Assembly (NCBI RefSeq): GCF_900112045.1
Contig: NZ_FOJW01000001.1
Span: 124,001-188,000, forward strand
Direction of reading: 5' to 3'
Length of the DNA: 64,000 nt
From: Lentibacillus halodurans
GTDB lineage: Bacteria; Bacillota; Bacilli; Bacillales; Amphibacillaceae
In this document: piece after piece, positions 27,159-35,713 of the stretch
Layout: each line of letters starts with the position of its first letter
Position numbering within the stretch: position 1 is the first letter of the stretch
The notes under the pieces: generated by a model
Told to the model about the DNA's origin: nothing
Databases searched by the model: none
The model's input: the letters and a program-made list of their open reading frames with translations, nothing else
Made by a program: the position numbers and the translations under genes

Positions 27159-27392
27159 CTATCTTTCTGTATAATTGTCTATACTATGTATTGAGTCGTC
27201 GGAAAAATCATCTGTCAGCAGTTCCTCTTCCAGAATCTTGATTTTCTTCTTCATTTGATAGTTTTCCTGCATCGTTGAGATCGAGAGTTGTTCCAGTTCA
27301 CTTTCCAGGTCATCAAATTTATCGTTCATAAAAAACGATAAAACCAATAGGACGACCGCAATGACGATAATGGCAATTATCGCATACATCAT
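27159..27392 (-). CDS. Small membrane protein with coiled-coil tail
   Basis: This is a 77-residue protein: one membrane helix ([20 protein letters not shown]) then a charged helical tail ([32 protein letters not shown] in outline) likely to form a coiled coil. The start at 27392 is chosen because GGAGGGAAGAA lies just before ATGATG; an ATG 15 bases upstream overlaps that SD. It is 9 bases before the MltG-like gene and probably co-transcribed with it. No function is known; similar small genes sit at this place in other Bacilli. Confidence 0.65.
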   Translation of the reverse strand: MMYAIIAIIVIAVVLLVLSFFMNDKFDDLESELEQLSISTMQENYQMKKKIKILEEELLTDDFSDDSIHSIDNYTER

Positions 27393-27477
27393 GTTTCTTC
27401 CCTCCATTCATCTATCATTATAGTTATAACATACATTACAAAAAAGAGAAATGATCAAAATTTTACAATCCAGTAAC

Positions 27478-27506
27478 TTGAATGTTAAATAATCATCTGC
27501 TATTAT
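27478..27506 (+). promoter_or_regulatory. Promoter of rpmG
   Basis: TTGAAT at 27478, 17 bases, and an extended -10, TGC-TATTAT, ending at 27506. It lies 67 bases before the L33 start. Confidence 0.6.
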
Positions 27507-27573
27507 AAGTAGGGTCTGAATTGATATAAAAGATGTCTTGAAAGCATGAATTAATGGTTTGGAGGGAAAATAA

Positions 27574-27723
27574 ATGCGCGTCAATATTACTTTGGCCTGT
27601 ACAGAAACAGGTGACCGTAACTATATTACGACAAAAAATAAGCGTACAAACCCGGAACGTTTGGAGCTTATGAAATATTGCCCACGATTGAAAAAACACA
27701 CACTGCATCGTGAGACAAAATAA
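27574..27723 (+). CDS. rpmG: Ribosomal protein L33 (rpmG paralogue with half of the zinc cysteines)
   Basis: This is a 49-codon gene for large-subunit protein bL33. It reads [20 protein letters not shown], continues [18 protein letters not shown] and ends [10 protein letters not shown], a clear L33. Zinc-binding (C+) forms have two CxxC pairs; here C9 and C36 remain, but the partners are T12 and L39, so it is a C-minus-like form unlikely to bind zinc. Such paralogues replace the zinc form under zinc shortage in other Bacilli, although no Zur site is obvious here. ATG 27574 follows GGAGGG. It has its own promoter and terminator. Confidence 0.95.
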   Translation: MRVNITLACTETGDRNYITTKNKRTNPERLELMKYCPRLKKHTLHRETK

Positions 27724-27731
27724 CGTATATC

Positions 27732-27770
27732 AGAAAGCTCCTGTCATGATGGTGGCAGGAGCTTTCTTAT
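27732..27770 (+). terminator. Intrinsic terminator after rpmG
   Basis: AGAAAGCTCCTG pairs with CAGGAGCTTTCT, followed by a short T/A run. Confidence 0.8.
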
Positions 27771-27844
27771 AACGTCACAAAACATTGGCCTCGTTTTTTA
27801 CAGTATTTCCAGAGTCGCTTACAATTTCGGTAAGGGGTGTATAG

Positions 27845-28414
27845 ATGGAGAAATCAGAACTTCGAAACAATATGATTCAGCGATTAAAACATATACCTGC
27901 AGCTGAACGGGATGAAATAGAACAGGCGCTGACAGAGCGTTTTGTGACATCTGAAATCTGGAAACAATCCCACACAGTTGGTATAACAGTGTCACATGGA
28001 TTTGAATGGAATACAAGGCGTATCATCGAAACCGCCTGGCGAGACCGAAAAACGGTTTGTGTCCCGAAGTGCCTGCCCAGAGATCGAAAGCTGGATTTTT
28101 ATGCCCTGCAATCCTACGACCAGCTGGAAATCGTCTATCATCAATTATTGGAACCAAAACGCGAAGAAACTGAACAAATCCATAAACACAAAATTGATTT
28201 GCTTGTTGTACCTGGTCTTCTTTTTGATCGAAATGGCTATCGGATTGGTTTTGGCGGTGGATATTATGATCGGTTTTTGACTGATTTTCCGAATCATAAG
28301 CTGGCCTTGGCGGCGAATATGCAAATCGTTGACAAACTTCCGGCTGAATCATTTGATATTCCGGTAGATGACATCATTACTGAAAACGGCTTTCTGCGGT
28401 ACGGGGGGATTTAA
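27845..28414 (+). CDS. yqgN: 5-formyltetrahydrofolate cyclo-ligase
   Basis: Converts 5-formyl-THF to 5,10-methenyl-THF with ATP, recycling a storage or inhibitory folate. The 189-residue protein has the family's basic N-terminus and the nucleotide/folate-binding motif DRNGYRIGFGGGYYDRFL near residue 130, plus VPGLLFD just before it. ATG 27845 follows AAGGGG at modest spacing. It is next to rpmG and the broken MoeB/ThiF gene, as yqgN in B. subtilis. It supports one-carbon metabolism together with the glycine cleavage operon at 47 kb. Confidence 0.93.
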   Translation: MEKSELRNNMIQRLKHIPAAERDEIEQALTERFVTSEIWKQSHTVGITVSHGFEWNTRRIIETAWRDRKTVCVPKCLPRDRKLDFYALQSYDQLEIVYHQLLEPKREETEQIHKHKIDLLVVPGLLFDRNGYRIGFGGGYYDRFLTDFPNHKLALAANMQIVDKLPAESFDIPVDDIITENGFLRYGGI

Positions 28415-28415
28415 A

Positions 28416-29400
28416 GTGGGTCACACGCGTTATATGAGGCAAATGTTATTTGAAGCGGATAGCGTCATTTGTCAAACAGTTCTGCACTTATTGTTGGTAC
28501 AGGTGCACTGGGTACGGTTATCAGCAACCAGTTGGCAAGGGCGGGAATCGGTAAAATCCGGCTGATCGACCGTGGGAGCTTAGCAACCTGCAGCGCCAGA
28601 TGATTTTTGATGAGGAAGATGTCAGGCAGGCTAAGCCAAAAGCGATAGCGGCTAAAAACAAACTGGAACAAATCAATAGTCTGGTTAAAGTTGAAGCTAT
28701 TACAGGGAATGCTTCTGTCGATAACATTAATGAGCTCATAACAGACATGGATATTGTGTTGGATGGAACCGACAATTTTTCAACACGATATCTCTTAAAT
28801 GATGCCTGTTTTAAGTACCAGGTCCCGTTTTCGTATGGTGGTGTCGTCAGTTCACGGGGAATGATTGCCTTTTTTGTTCCTGGAAAAACACCCTGTCTGC
28901 GATGTATAACAAAAGAAGGGGCGGGGAATTCTCAGACATGTGATACGGTCGGTGTGATTTCACCGGTGATCGCTTCATTTCAGGTGACAGAAGCACAGAA
29001 ATTTTTAACTTCCAATCAGCAGGCGTTGCGAAACTCATTAAAAACAATTGATGTCTAGTATAATCGCCACTATGATATGAAGCTGCCGAGCCCTGACCCG
29101 AATTGTCCCACATGCCGGAGAATCCAATTTCCTGCCTTGCAGCATAATGCACAAGATGAGGAAATTGAGTTATGCGGCCGGGATACAGTCCAGATCCACC
29201 GTAAATCCGGATTAGATCTGGAACAATGGGAAAACCAATTAGCGAACGTTGCCGATGTTAGAAGAACACCATTTTTGTTAAAAGTGATATTTCATGAGGG
29301 TATTCAATTTGTTATGTTTCGGGATGGGCGTGTACTCGTGCAAGGAACGGAAGATCGTATCCAGGTAAGAATCTGGTATGATCGTTATATTGGATCCTGA
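28416..29400 (+). pseudogene. MoeB/ThiF-family adenylyltransferase, broken gene
   Basis: The encoded E1-like enzyme would adenylate the C-terminus of a sulphur-carrier protein (ThiS or MoaD). The reading frame changes twice: RYMRQMLFE starts in one frame from GTG 28416, SALIVGTGALGTVISNQLA (Rossmann motif) follows in a second frame from about 28475, and LSNLQRQMIFDEEDVRQ continues in a third from about 28576. An in-frame TAG at 29056 replaces an expected Trp codon (TGG) in DVxYNR, after which the same frame runs on to 29400. Zinc cysteine pairs CLRC and CPTC are retained. Two frameshifts plus a stop make loss of function likely; sequencing error cannot explain all three comfortably. Confidence 0.88.
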
Positions 29401-29464
29401 TGTATAATCTCATCCAAATAGAGGATAAATATCATGAAAGTAATCTGAGAAAAGGGTGTCAGGG

Positions 29465-29656
29465 ATGAGATTTTTAGTAGTACTTACTTTAATGATGACC
29501 ATTGTAGTTATGATTTTTAGGTGGCGATTCAGAATTATGAATACACTCTTGGCCATCAGCTTTTTACGGAGGGCGGCAGTCATGATTTCAATGAATATGC
29601 CGGTCATCCGCGAGAAGATCATGCCGGTTTTATTTCAGCGGCAGCCAGTCAAATAA
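29465..29656 (+). CDS. yqgO: Small membrane protein (YqgO-like)
   Basis: This is a 63-residue protein with an N-terminal membrane helix (MRFLVVLTLMMTIVVMIF) and a basic, helical tail (RFRIMNTLLAISFLRRAAV, then MNMPVIREKIMPVLF). The position between yqgN and gluP and the WR(F/Y)RIMNT pattern fit the small yqgO gene of B. subtilis, of unknown function. ATG 29465 lies behind CAGGG; a GTG at 29456 is an alternative. A longer overlapping ORF in another frame (29521–29763) has no recognisable family and is rejected. Confidence 0.6.
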   Translation: MRFLVVLTLMMTIVVMIFRWRFRIMNTLLAISFLRRAAVMISMNMPVIREKIMPVLFQRQPVK

Positions 29657-29753
29657 CTCATTTCGAGGAGCTGTTAATAAAACAGCTTCTTTTATATGTA
29701 TCAAAAGAAATAGATCATAAATTTTGGTATGATGAATTTGAGGGGGAAAAAGA

Positions 29754-31313
29754 ATGTACCTGAACGAAAGCTATACGATGTATAAATTAGCCTCACACTT
29801 GGCTGATGCAGATGGTTTTGAACCATTGCATATTCATGACAATGCAGAATTATGGCTGGAAAAACGTGAAGGCAAGGCATCACAAGTTATTCGCTTATGT
29901 CATGGTGGCTTTGACTGGAAAAATCATTTAAAACGAGATATTGGCCAGGTTTTTCAAAAAGCAAAAGCCATGAGACAGCATTTTCGAAGCAAGCATATTG
30001 AAATACATAATGTTTATATTGATTCGCATACACCGGTAGACGATTGGGAAATCCTGAAAAGGCAAATGCAATTAAATGAAAAAAATCCAATTAAAATGAA
30101 CGTTTATTATTTGTCAGATGACGATAAAGCGGAAGAATTGGCGAGATTGCGTGATGCTGTTGGGACGACATTCCGGGAACCTGCGGAAAACCTGTCCGAA
30201 GACGAAAAAGAAGCAGAGGTGAACGACTGCCGGAACAAATTAGAACGTCAGATCAAACAGAAGAAGAAGGAAGCACGGGATATTTTCTCATACGGCAAGC
30301 CTTTTTTAACGTATTTTATTCTGGCCGTGAATATTTTGATTTTCTTGATGCTGGAGATGAACGGAGGTAGCACCTCAACTGAAACATTAATTGAGTATGG
30401 AGCAAAATATAATCCGGCCATTATTGAAAATAGTGAATGGTGGCGGATTGTAACGTCCATGTTTCTGCATATTGGTGTGTTTCATTTACTGATGAACATG
30501 CTGGCTGTTTATTATTTGGGCTCCGCCGTGGAACGGATTTATGGTTCAGCCAGATTTCTGGTTATTTATTCTTTGGCGGGAATTGGCGGCGGATTAGCAA
30601 GTTTTGCCTTTACAACCAATGTCTCTGCGGGAGCTTCAGGTGCATTGTTCGGATTATTCGGTGCCCTATTGTTTTTCGGATGCATCCATAAAAGAATCTT
30701 TTTCCAGACGATGGGCATCAATTTGCTAATTATTATCGGGATTAATATCGTGTTTGGATTGAGCGTTCCCCAAGTTGATAATGGTGCTCATTTGGGCGGT
30801 TTAATTACGGGGTTTATGGCATCTGCTATGTTGTATTTACCGAAGAAAAAGAACAGGGTTATTCAACTTTCTGCACTTATGTTGTATTTGCTAATTGTGT
30901 TCGGGCTGATTGTCTATGGGGTTGATCATAACCGGAACAGTCCGTCGTATCAATTAATGAATGCAGAACAGCTCATAACAGAAGAAGCATTTGAAGAGGC
31001 TATTGATGCCGCAACAAAGGGGCTTGATACTTCAAGTGACTTAGAAAGTGAACTGGAAAGTCATTTGTTGTTTCAACGGTCATATGCCCATATTCAATTG
31101 AATAATGCGGAACAGGCAATAACAGATTTGGAGAAATCGATTGAATCGAATGATGCGTTTGCAGAGGCGCATTATAATTTAGCGATACTGTATGGCAATC
31201 ATGATGCAGAAGATAGAGCAGCGGAACACATTGAAAAAGCATACGAACTGGATCCCGACAATCAGGATATTCAACAGTTATATGAACAAATAATCGGAAA
31301 TGAGACTAATTGA
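29754..31313 (+). CDS. gluP: Rhomboid intramembrane serine protease GluP with TPR tail
   Basis: Cleaves transmembrane substrates inside the lipid bilayer; in B. subtilis GluP (YqgP) also takes part in membrane-protein quality control and magnesium transporter turnover. The 519-residue protein has a soluble N-terminal domain (1–180), a rhomboid domain of six or seven helices with the GxSG serine S295 (AGASGALFG) and catalytic H346 (GAHLGGL), and C-terminal TPR repeats (about 400–515, e.g. DLESELESHLLFQRSYAHIQ and AEAHYNLAILYGNHD). Start ATG 29754 follows GAGGGGG. The S–H dyad is intact, so it should be active. It is followed by a repeat-containing intergenic region rather than by yqgQ. Confidence 0.94.
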   Translation: MYLNESYTMYKLASHLADADGFEPLHIHDNAELWLEKREGKASQVIRLCHGGFDWKNHLKRDIGQVFQKAKAMRQHFRSKHIEIHNVYIDSHTPVDDWEILKRQMQLNEKNPIKMNVYYLSDDDKAEELARLRDAVGTTFREPAENLSEDEKEAEVNDCRNKLERQIKQKKKEARDIFSYGKPFLTYFILAVNILIFLMLEMNGGSTSTETLIEYGAKYNPAIIENSEWWRIVTSMFLHIGVFHLLMNMLAVYYLGSAVERIYGSARFLVIYSLAGIGGGLASFAFTTNVSAGASGALFGLFGALLFFGCIHKRIFFQTMGINLLIIIGINIVFGLSVPQVDNGAHLGGLITGFMASAMLYLPKKKNRVIQLSALMLYLLIVFGLIVYGVDHNRNSPSYQLMNAEQLITEEAFEEAIDAATKGLDTSSDLESELESHLLFQRSYAHIQLNNAEQAITDLEKSIESNDAFAEAHYNLAILYGNHDAEDRAAEHIEKAYELDPDNQDIQQLYEQIIGNETN

Positions 31314-31702
31314 AAGGTAAGAAGCAGAATAAGTACTGTAGGCGACCCCGTTCCGCTTTATTGCAGCACAGGTGCTATTGTTAATACCCCCGCTCAGGCT
31401 CATGTGTTTCATGTCTTGTTCAGGGGGCGGGAGTCTTAGACGTTGCACAGGTTGGGACAAAAGAACGTTTATAAAACAAAAACGCAAACAAAGCAAGGTA
31501 TACCCTGCTGTGGAAATCTATTTGGTGCTCGTCGTGTTGAATGGGATTTCGGAGAAGCAGCACTCCTCGCAACTCGCAGTTTACTCGGTGGATGTTTCGC
31601 TCGTCGCTTTCCGAGGGCTGCTGGTGAGCCTCTGCGTGCATTCGCACTGCGAGGTCTAACCCAGGCCTTTCATCCCGCTGGATTCTACGTATATTTCCTC
31701 CG
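31314..31702. repeat. Intergenic region with a dispersed repeat element (minus orientation)
   Basis: Between converging genes. A CCCGC…GCGGG hairpin at about 31389–31430 may end the gluP transcript. From about 31485 to 31700 there is GC-richer sequence unlike its surroundings. On the minus strand it contains the 46-nt repeat core (31525–31570): 11-nt box GCGAGGAGTGC, 20 variable bases, 15-nt box CAACACGACGAGCAC, exactly as in the tRNA operon at 15.4 and 16.1–16.4 kb. Three overlapping short ORFs read through it; none has the look of a real gene and no SD fits. Confidence 0.8.
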
Positions 31703-32596
31703 CTAAAACGGACTGTTGGTCGTCTTTTTTTGCTGTGAAAAATCGGGATATTGTTGTATCAATCTTTCTTTCTGACCGTTCCATTCATATAAAACGATTA
31801 GATGACGATGCTGCTTATCAAATAAAACAAGCGGTATATAGCTATTCACCGAGCTGTTTTCCGTATTTTTGACATTCATCACATAATGTCTATAAATTCC
31901 TTCCCATAATTGACCTATGATTTGATTTGTCTGTTTTTGTGTAAAAGACGGCAACGGTTCGGTGTTATATTTGTATAAGTTTGTAAGCGGAACGCTCTCA
32001 TAAGATTCTTCATCAATATTAAAATGCCTCATCAGCTGCTTCCAATGGTACAATAATTGCTGCTCTGTCGTATGATCCAGCAGTTGGGACCATTCTTGTT
32101 CATAATCAGTTTCAGGGGTTTTGAATGATTCAAGCGTCGTATTGGGAGAATCAATTACATACAACTGATCAGATGTCATATGATGAATACTTTTAATTTT
32201 ATCATCCGGATAGTGGACTTCCCCATGATGTATTGATATTGCCTGGAAAAAATTGCTGTCCTCTCCATCCATCTTTTCTTTCATTTGGATGGTGTCTGTG
32301 TTTTCCTTCCATTTACTGCGGATTCCGAGCAGACGGCCATTATTGAACAATAATGAAGCGTCCTGGCGCAAGTATAGTTCACGTTCGCTTACTGACTTGC
32401 TCACCCAGATCATTTCATACGAATCCCTTGTCTTTTCCGAGACCATTTCAAGCATAGTGCTTGCCTCAGCAAAGCTGATTTCCTGATCTTCTGGAAAATA
32501 TGTAATCACTGGTGCAGAATCAGTTTGCCAAAGATATATCAACAGGCCTGTACTAACCAGTGGAATCATGATCAGTATGAACCATCGTTTCGTCAT
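31703..32596 (-). CDS. Membrane-anchored protein of unknown function
   Basis: This is a 297-residue protein that I do not recognise. Residues 5–24 (WFILIMIPLVSTGLLIYLW) form a single N-terminal membrane anchor or uncleaved signal; the rest is soluble, presumably outside, with mixed charge and no cysteine or metal motif. It contains aromatic-rich stretches such as IIGQLWEGIYRHYVM (about residues 230–245). The start at 32596 is preferred since AAAGG lies 8 bases before it; an ATG 9 bases upstream is possible. It is a single gene converging on gluP and divergent from the SpoVAF-like gene, so a link to spore germination is possible but unproven. Confidence 0.75.
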   Translation of the reverse strand: MTKRWFILIMIPLVSTGLLIYLWQTDSAPVITYFPEDQEISFAEASTMLEMVSEKTRDSYEMIWVSKSVSERELYLRQDASLLFNNGRLLGIRSKWKENTDTIQMKEKMDGEDSNFFQAISIHHGEVHYPDDKIKSIHHMTSDQLYVIDSPNTTLESFKTPETDYEQEWSQLLDHTTEQQLLYHWKQLMRHFNIDEESYESVPLTNLYKYNTEPLPSFTQKQTNQIIGQLWEGIYRHYVMNVKNTENSSVNSYIPLVLFDKQHRHLIVLYEWNGQKERLIQQYPDFSQQKKTTNSPF

Positions 32597-32761
32597 GACA
32601 ATCATCCTTTAAGACATTATGGAATTTGGCGGATTCGAATCATGAATGTGCCTTATCACAAAAAATGTATGAAACGGTACAAGGCTTTATGTCTATTTGT
32701 GTATAGATGCGATGGTTTCGTACAAAATAAAACACAACGTTAAAAAATGACAGGTGAGATA

Positions 32762-34219
32762 ATGGAAAGAGAAAAACAACCTTTATTTTCCTCCTATGCC
32801 AAAAATGTTTCCTATATGAAGGAACGGTTGGCAGTTGATAAAAGCTTTGATGTTATACATTTGGATTTGAAATATGCAGGCCGGAATATGGCATTATTTT
32901 TGATAGATGGATTTGCTAAAGATGAAATTTTGCATTATATTATGAGGATTTTGGCACAGCTGGAACCGGACCAGCTGAAACCCGATCCATTGGAAAAGAT
33001 GCTCAAAACATATATTCCGTATATCGAAGTTGATCATGTGAAGGATTTAAACAAGGCATCAGACCTTGTACTTGGCGGACCGGCTGCATTAGTTGTTGAG
33101 GGCATTGATGAAGTGATTATGATTGATGCACGTACATATCCGGTCAGATCTCCCGATGAACCGGATCTCGAACGGGTTGTCCGGGGATCCAGAGACGGTT
33201 TTGTGGAAACAATTGTATTTAATACAGCCTTATTGAGAAGAAGAGTGCGGGACCGTTCGCTACGCATGGAGTATATGCAGATAGGCAGACGGTCGATGAC
33301 AGATATCGCGCTTTGCTATTTGGATGATATTGCGGATCCGGAACGTGTGGAAGACACCAAAGCAGTACTGCAGAAGATTGACACAGATGGTTTGGCAATG
33401 GCAGAAAAAACAATTGAAGAATATATTAGCGGGCGCCATTGGAATCCATATCCAACGGTCCGTTATACGGAAAGGCCGGATACTGCTGCAGCTCATGTGT
33501 ATGAGGGTCATGTTTTGATTTTAATTGATGGTTCACCGAGTGTGATGATTACACCAGCAACATTTTGGCATCATTTGCAGCATGCAGAGGAATATCGGCA
33601 AAAGCCGCTTGTCGGTGCCTATTTACGGATGGTGCGCTATTTGGCAGTATTTGCATCCATTTTTATATTGCCGCTTTATTATTTGCTTGCGATCAATCCG
33701 GAATACTTGCCAGCAAATCTCTCATTTATCGGCCTGAATGAAGAGGGAACGGTGCCATTAATTTTGCAATTTCTTCTGGCTGAATTGGGGATTGATATAC
33801 TCAGGCTTGCTGCTGTTCATATCCCATCTGCCCTGGCCACAGCTCTTGGTCTGGTCGCAGCCATATTAATCGGACAGGTAGCAGTCGAAGTTGGACTATT
33901 CTCCTATGAAGTGGTTCTTTACCTATCCATTGCTGCCATTGGGACATATGCGACGCCGAGTTATGAACTCAGTCTGGCCAATCGGCTTGTCAGGATGTTT
34001 CTCCTGATCGCAACTGGAATGTTTGGTGCTATTGGGTATATAGCTGGCATCACATTGTGGCTGCTTTATATGATACGGATGTCGTCGTTCCGGATTGCAT
34101 ATTTCTGGCCATTGCTACCATTTTCTTACAGAGCCTTCCGGGACGTTTTTATCCGGTCACCGATCCCGTTAAAAAATCGCAGACCTGTATTTTTAAATCC
34201 GCAAGATCCGGATCGCTGA
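32762..34219 (+). CDS. SpoVAF/GerA-family spore germination protein
   Basis: This is a 485-residue membrane protein of the GerA family, very similar to SpoVAF as I know it: RGSRDGFVETIVFNTALLRR at about 145–165, WNPYPTVRYTERPD, HVLILIDGSPSVMITP, HHLQHAEEYRQ, then four or five membrane helices from about 290 (LAVFASIFILPLYYLLAI) with GTYATPSYELSLANR near 400. SpoVAF-type proteins sit in the spore inner membrane and take part in ion release and germination. In B. subtilis spoVAF is in the spoVA operon; here the gene is alone. ATG 32762 follows AGGTGAG. A sigma-G promoter could not be identified with confidence. Confidence 0.85.
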   Translation: MEREKQPLFSSYAKNVSYMKERLAVDKSFDVIHLDLKYAGRNMALFLIDGFAKDEILHYIMRILAQLEPDQLKPDPLEKMLKTYIPYIEVDHVKDLNKASDLVLGGPAALVVEGIDEVIMIDARTYPVRSPDEPDLERVVRGSRDGFVETIVFNTALLRRRVRDRSLRMEYMQIGRRSMTDIALCYLDDIADPERVEDTKAVLQKIDTDGLAMAEKTIEEYISGRHWNPYPTVRYTERPDTAAAHVYEGHVLILIDGSPSVMITPATFWHHLQHAEEYRQKPLVGAYLRMVRYLAVFASIFILPLYYLLAINPEYLPANLSFIGLNEEGTVPLILQFLLAELGIDILRLAAVHIPSALATALGLVAAILIGQVAVEVGLFSYEVVLYLSIAAIGTYATPSYELSLANRLVRMFLLIATGMFGAIGYIAGITLWLLYMIRMSSFRIAYFWPLLPFSYRAFRDVFIRSPIPLKNRRPVFLNPQDPDR

Positions 34220-34240
34220 ATTCAGTGATCCGGATTTTTT
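34206..34240 (+). terminator. Terminator after the SpoVAF-like gene
   Basis: ATCCGGATCGCTG pairs with CAGTGATCCGGAT around AATT, with a run of six Ts; the left arm includes the gene's stop codon. Confidence 0.87.
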
Positions 34241-34283
34241 GCTGAAAACCAAAATTTTGTGGCTATTTAAGACGAGATTCTTA

Positions 34284-34312
34284 TTCATTATTCTATCCCG
34301 ATTTGGTATAAT
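34284..34312 (+). promoter_or_regulatory. Promoter of yqgQ-glcK
   Basis: An extended -10, TGG-TATAAT, has its hexamer at 34307–34312, with a weak -35 (TTCATT) at 34284. The predicted start is only about 11 bases before the yqgQ ATG, leaving a very short leader. Confidence 0.55.
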
Positions 34313-34329
34313 ATAAATTGGTGATCCGA

Positions 34330-34542
34330 ATGAAATCGTTATATGATGTGCAACAATTACTGAAAAGGTTTGGTACGATTATATATATTGGTGACAGATT
34401 AGCAGACCTTGAATTGATGGAAAATGAAGTGAAAGAATTATATCAGTTCCAATGTATTGAAACAAAGGAATATCAAAAGGCAGTGTTGCTCCTGAGGAAC
34501 GAAGCGGCACGCCTGAGAAATGAAAAAGGAGCGAAATCGTGA
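34330..34542 (+). CDS. yqgQ: YqgQ family small protein
   Basis: This is a 70-residue, single-domain helical protein (DUF910), MKSLYDVQQLLKRFGTIIY at the start then GDRLADLELMENEVKELYQ. Structural work on the family shows a three-helix bundle with possible nucleic-acid binding, but its role is unknown. It always precedes glucokinase in Bacillaceae; here its TGA overlaps the glcK ATG by one base (TGATG). I use ATG 34330, since GTG 34321 and TTG 34318 would begin almost at the transcription start. Confidence 0.85.
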   Translation: MKSLYDVQQLLKRFGTIIYIGDRLADLELMENEVKELYQFQCIETKEYQKAVLLLRNEAARLRNEKGAKS

Positions 34543-35513
34543 TGGGGAAGTCAATAATTGGCGTTGACATTGGTGGTACTACCGTTAAAATTGGCATAAT
34601 TGATAACGATGGAAATATTATGGATAAATGGGAGATACCTACCGATAAAGCTAATTATGGAGCTTCCGTCATTTCGGATATTTGGGCATCGATAAGTGAG
34701 AAACTCGATCAACGAAACATGAACAGTGAAACAATAAAAGGGATCGGAATCGGTGCGCCTGGTTTTATTGACAGTGCTTCAGGCTATGTCTATGAAGCTG
34801 TTAATATCGGGTGGAAGCATCTGCCGTTAGCCAACGAATTGCAGGCTGCTTCCGGGCTGCCTGTATTTGCGGCCAATGATGCAAATGCTGCAGTATTAGG
34901 CGAAAACTGGAAAGGGGCCGGTGAAAATGCCAAAAACCTTGTAGCGCTGACACTTGGCACAGGAGTTGGCGGCGGTATTATCGTAAATGGTAATATACTG
35001 AGTGGTGAAAATGGCACGGGTGGAGAAATAGGACATACAACAATTGATCCGAATGGTTATTGGTGTAATTGCGGACGGAGAGGCTGCCTTGAAACCATCG
35101 CCTCAGCAACTGGGATGGTTCGCCAGGCTATGGATAAGATGGAACAAGAGCCGGAAAGTTCACTTGCATCACGGTATAAAATAAATGGAGCCATTACTGC
35201 AAAAGATATTTTCGAGCTGTCAAAAAAGGGTGACGTATCGTGCAAAGAGATTATTGCATATACTGCTGATGTTCTTGGATTCACGATTGCCAATGCTGCC
35301 ATTATCATCAACCCTTCAAAAATACTGATTGGTGGCGGGGTATCCCAAGCAGGTGGGAACTTCATTCAGCTGATCGATCATGCCTTTCGCCAGTATGCAC
35401 TGTCAAGGGTCAGCGATGTTTGCGAGCTGAATACAGCCCGGTTAGGCAACGATGCCGGTATTATCGGTGCCGCCTTTTTAGTCAGACAGAATTTAGAGAA
35501 TTTGACATTCTAG
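34542..35513 (+). CDS. glcK: ROK-family glucokinase
   Basis: Phosphorylates glucose to glucose-6-phosphate with ATP. The 323-residue protein has the ATP phosphate-binding motif GVDIGGTTVK at residues 8–17, the glucose-binding region GIGIGAPGFI and NDANAAVLGE, and the ROK zinc motif C175-N-C177-G-R-R-G-C182-L-E. B. subtilis GlcK has 321. ATG 34542 overlaps the yqgQ stop; a GTG three bases earlier is also possible with AAAGGAG upstream. Co-transcribed with yqgQ. Confidence 0.95.
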   Translation: MGKSIIGVDIGGTTVKIGIIDNDGNIMDKWEIPTDKANYGASVISDIWASISEKLDQRNMNSETIKGIGIGAPGFIDSASGYVYEAVNIGWKHLPLANELQAASGLPVFAANDANAAVLGENWKGAGENAKNLVALTLGTGVGGGIIVNGNILSGENGTGGEIGHTTIDPNGYWCNCGRRGCLETIASATGMVRQAMDKMEQEPESSLASRYKINGAITAKDIFELSKKGDVSCKEIIAYTADVLGFTIANAAIIINPSKILIGGGVSQAGGNFIQLIDHAFRQYALSRVSDVCELNTARLGNDAGIIGAAFLVRQNLENLTF

Positions 35514-35713
35514 TCTTTACTTTTCTGGCATATTCTATTAAAATAACATTTCGTTTAACTTTTTATATAAATTCTATGAAACGTTTATTGAGGAAAAGCG
35601 TCTCATAATAGTGTAGGGTATACGATATTTTAAAAATTTCGTTCCGGGAAATAAAGAAAAAGCTATTAGTCGTTAACAATTCCCCGAAATGGTTAGGCTG
35701 GGAGGAAATAAAT

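Noticed and set aside
29521-29763. 80-codon ORF overlapping yqgO and the gluP start
   Set aside because: No family resemblance and no SD; it is an alternative frame of the small membrane protein gene and of the gluP leader.
31372-31706. Short ORFs in the 31.5-kb repeat
   Set aside because: They overlap in several frames on both strands, without an SD, and their open state reflects the repeat's base composition.
32640-32746. Sigma-G promoter before the SpoVAF-like gene
   Set aside because: Partial -35 and -10 matches exist (near 32700 and 32719), but the spacer of 13 bases is too short.
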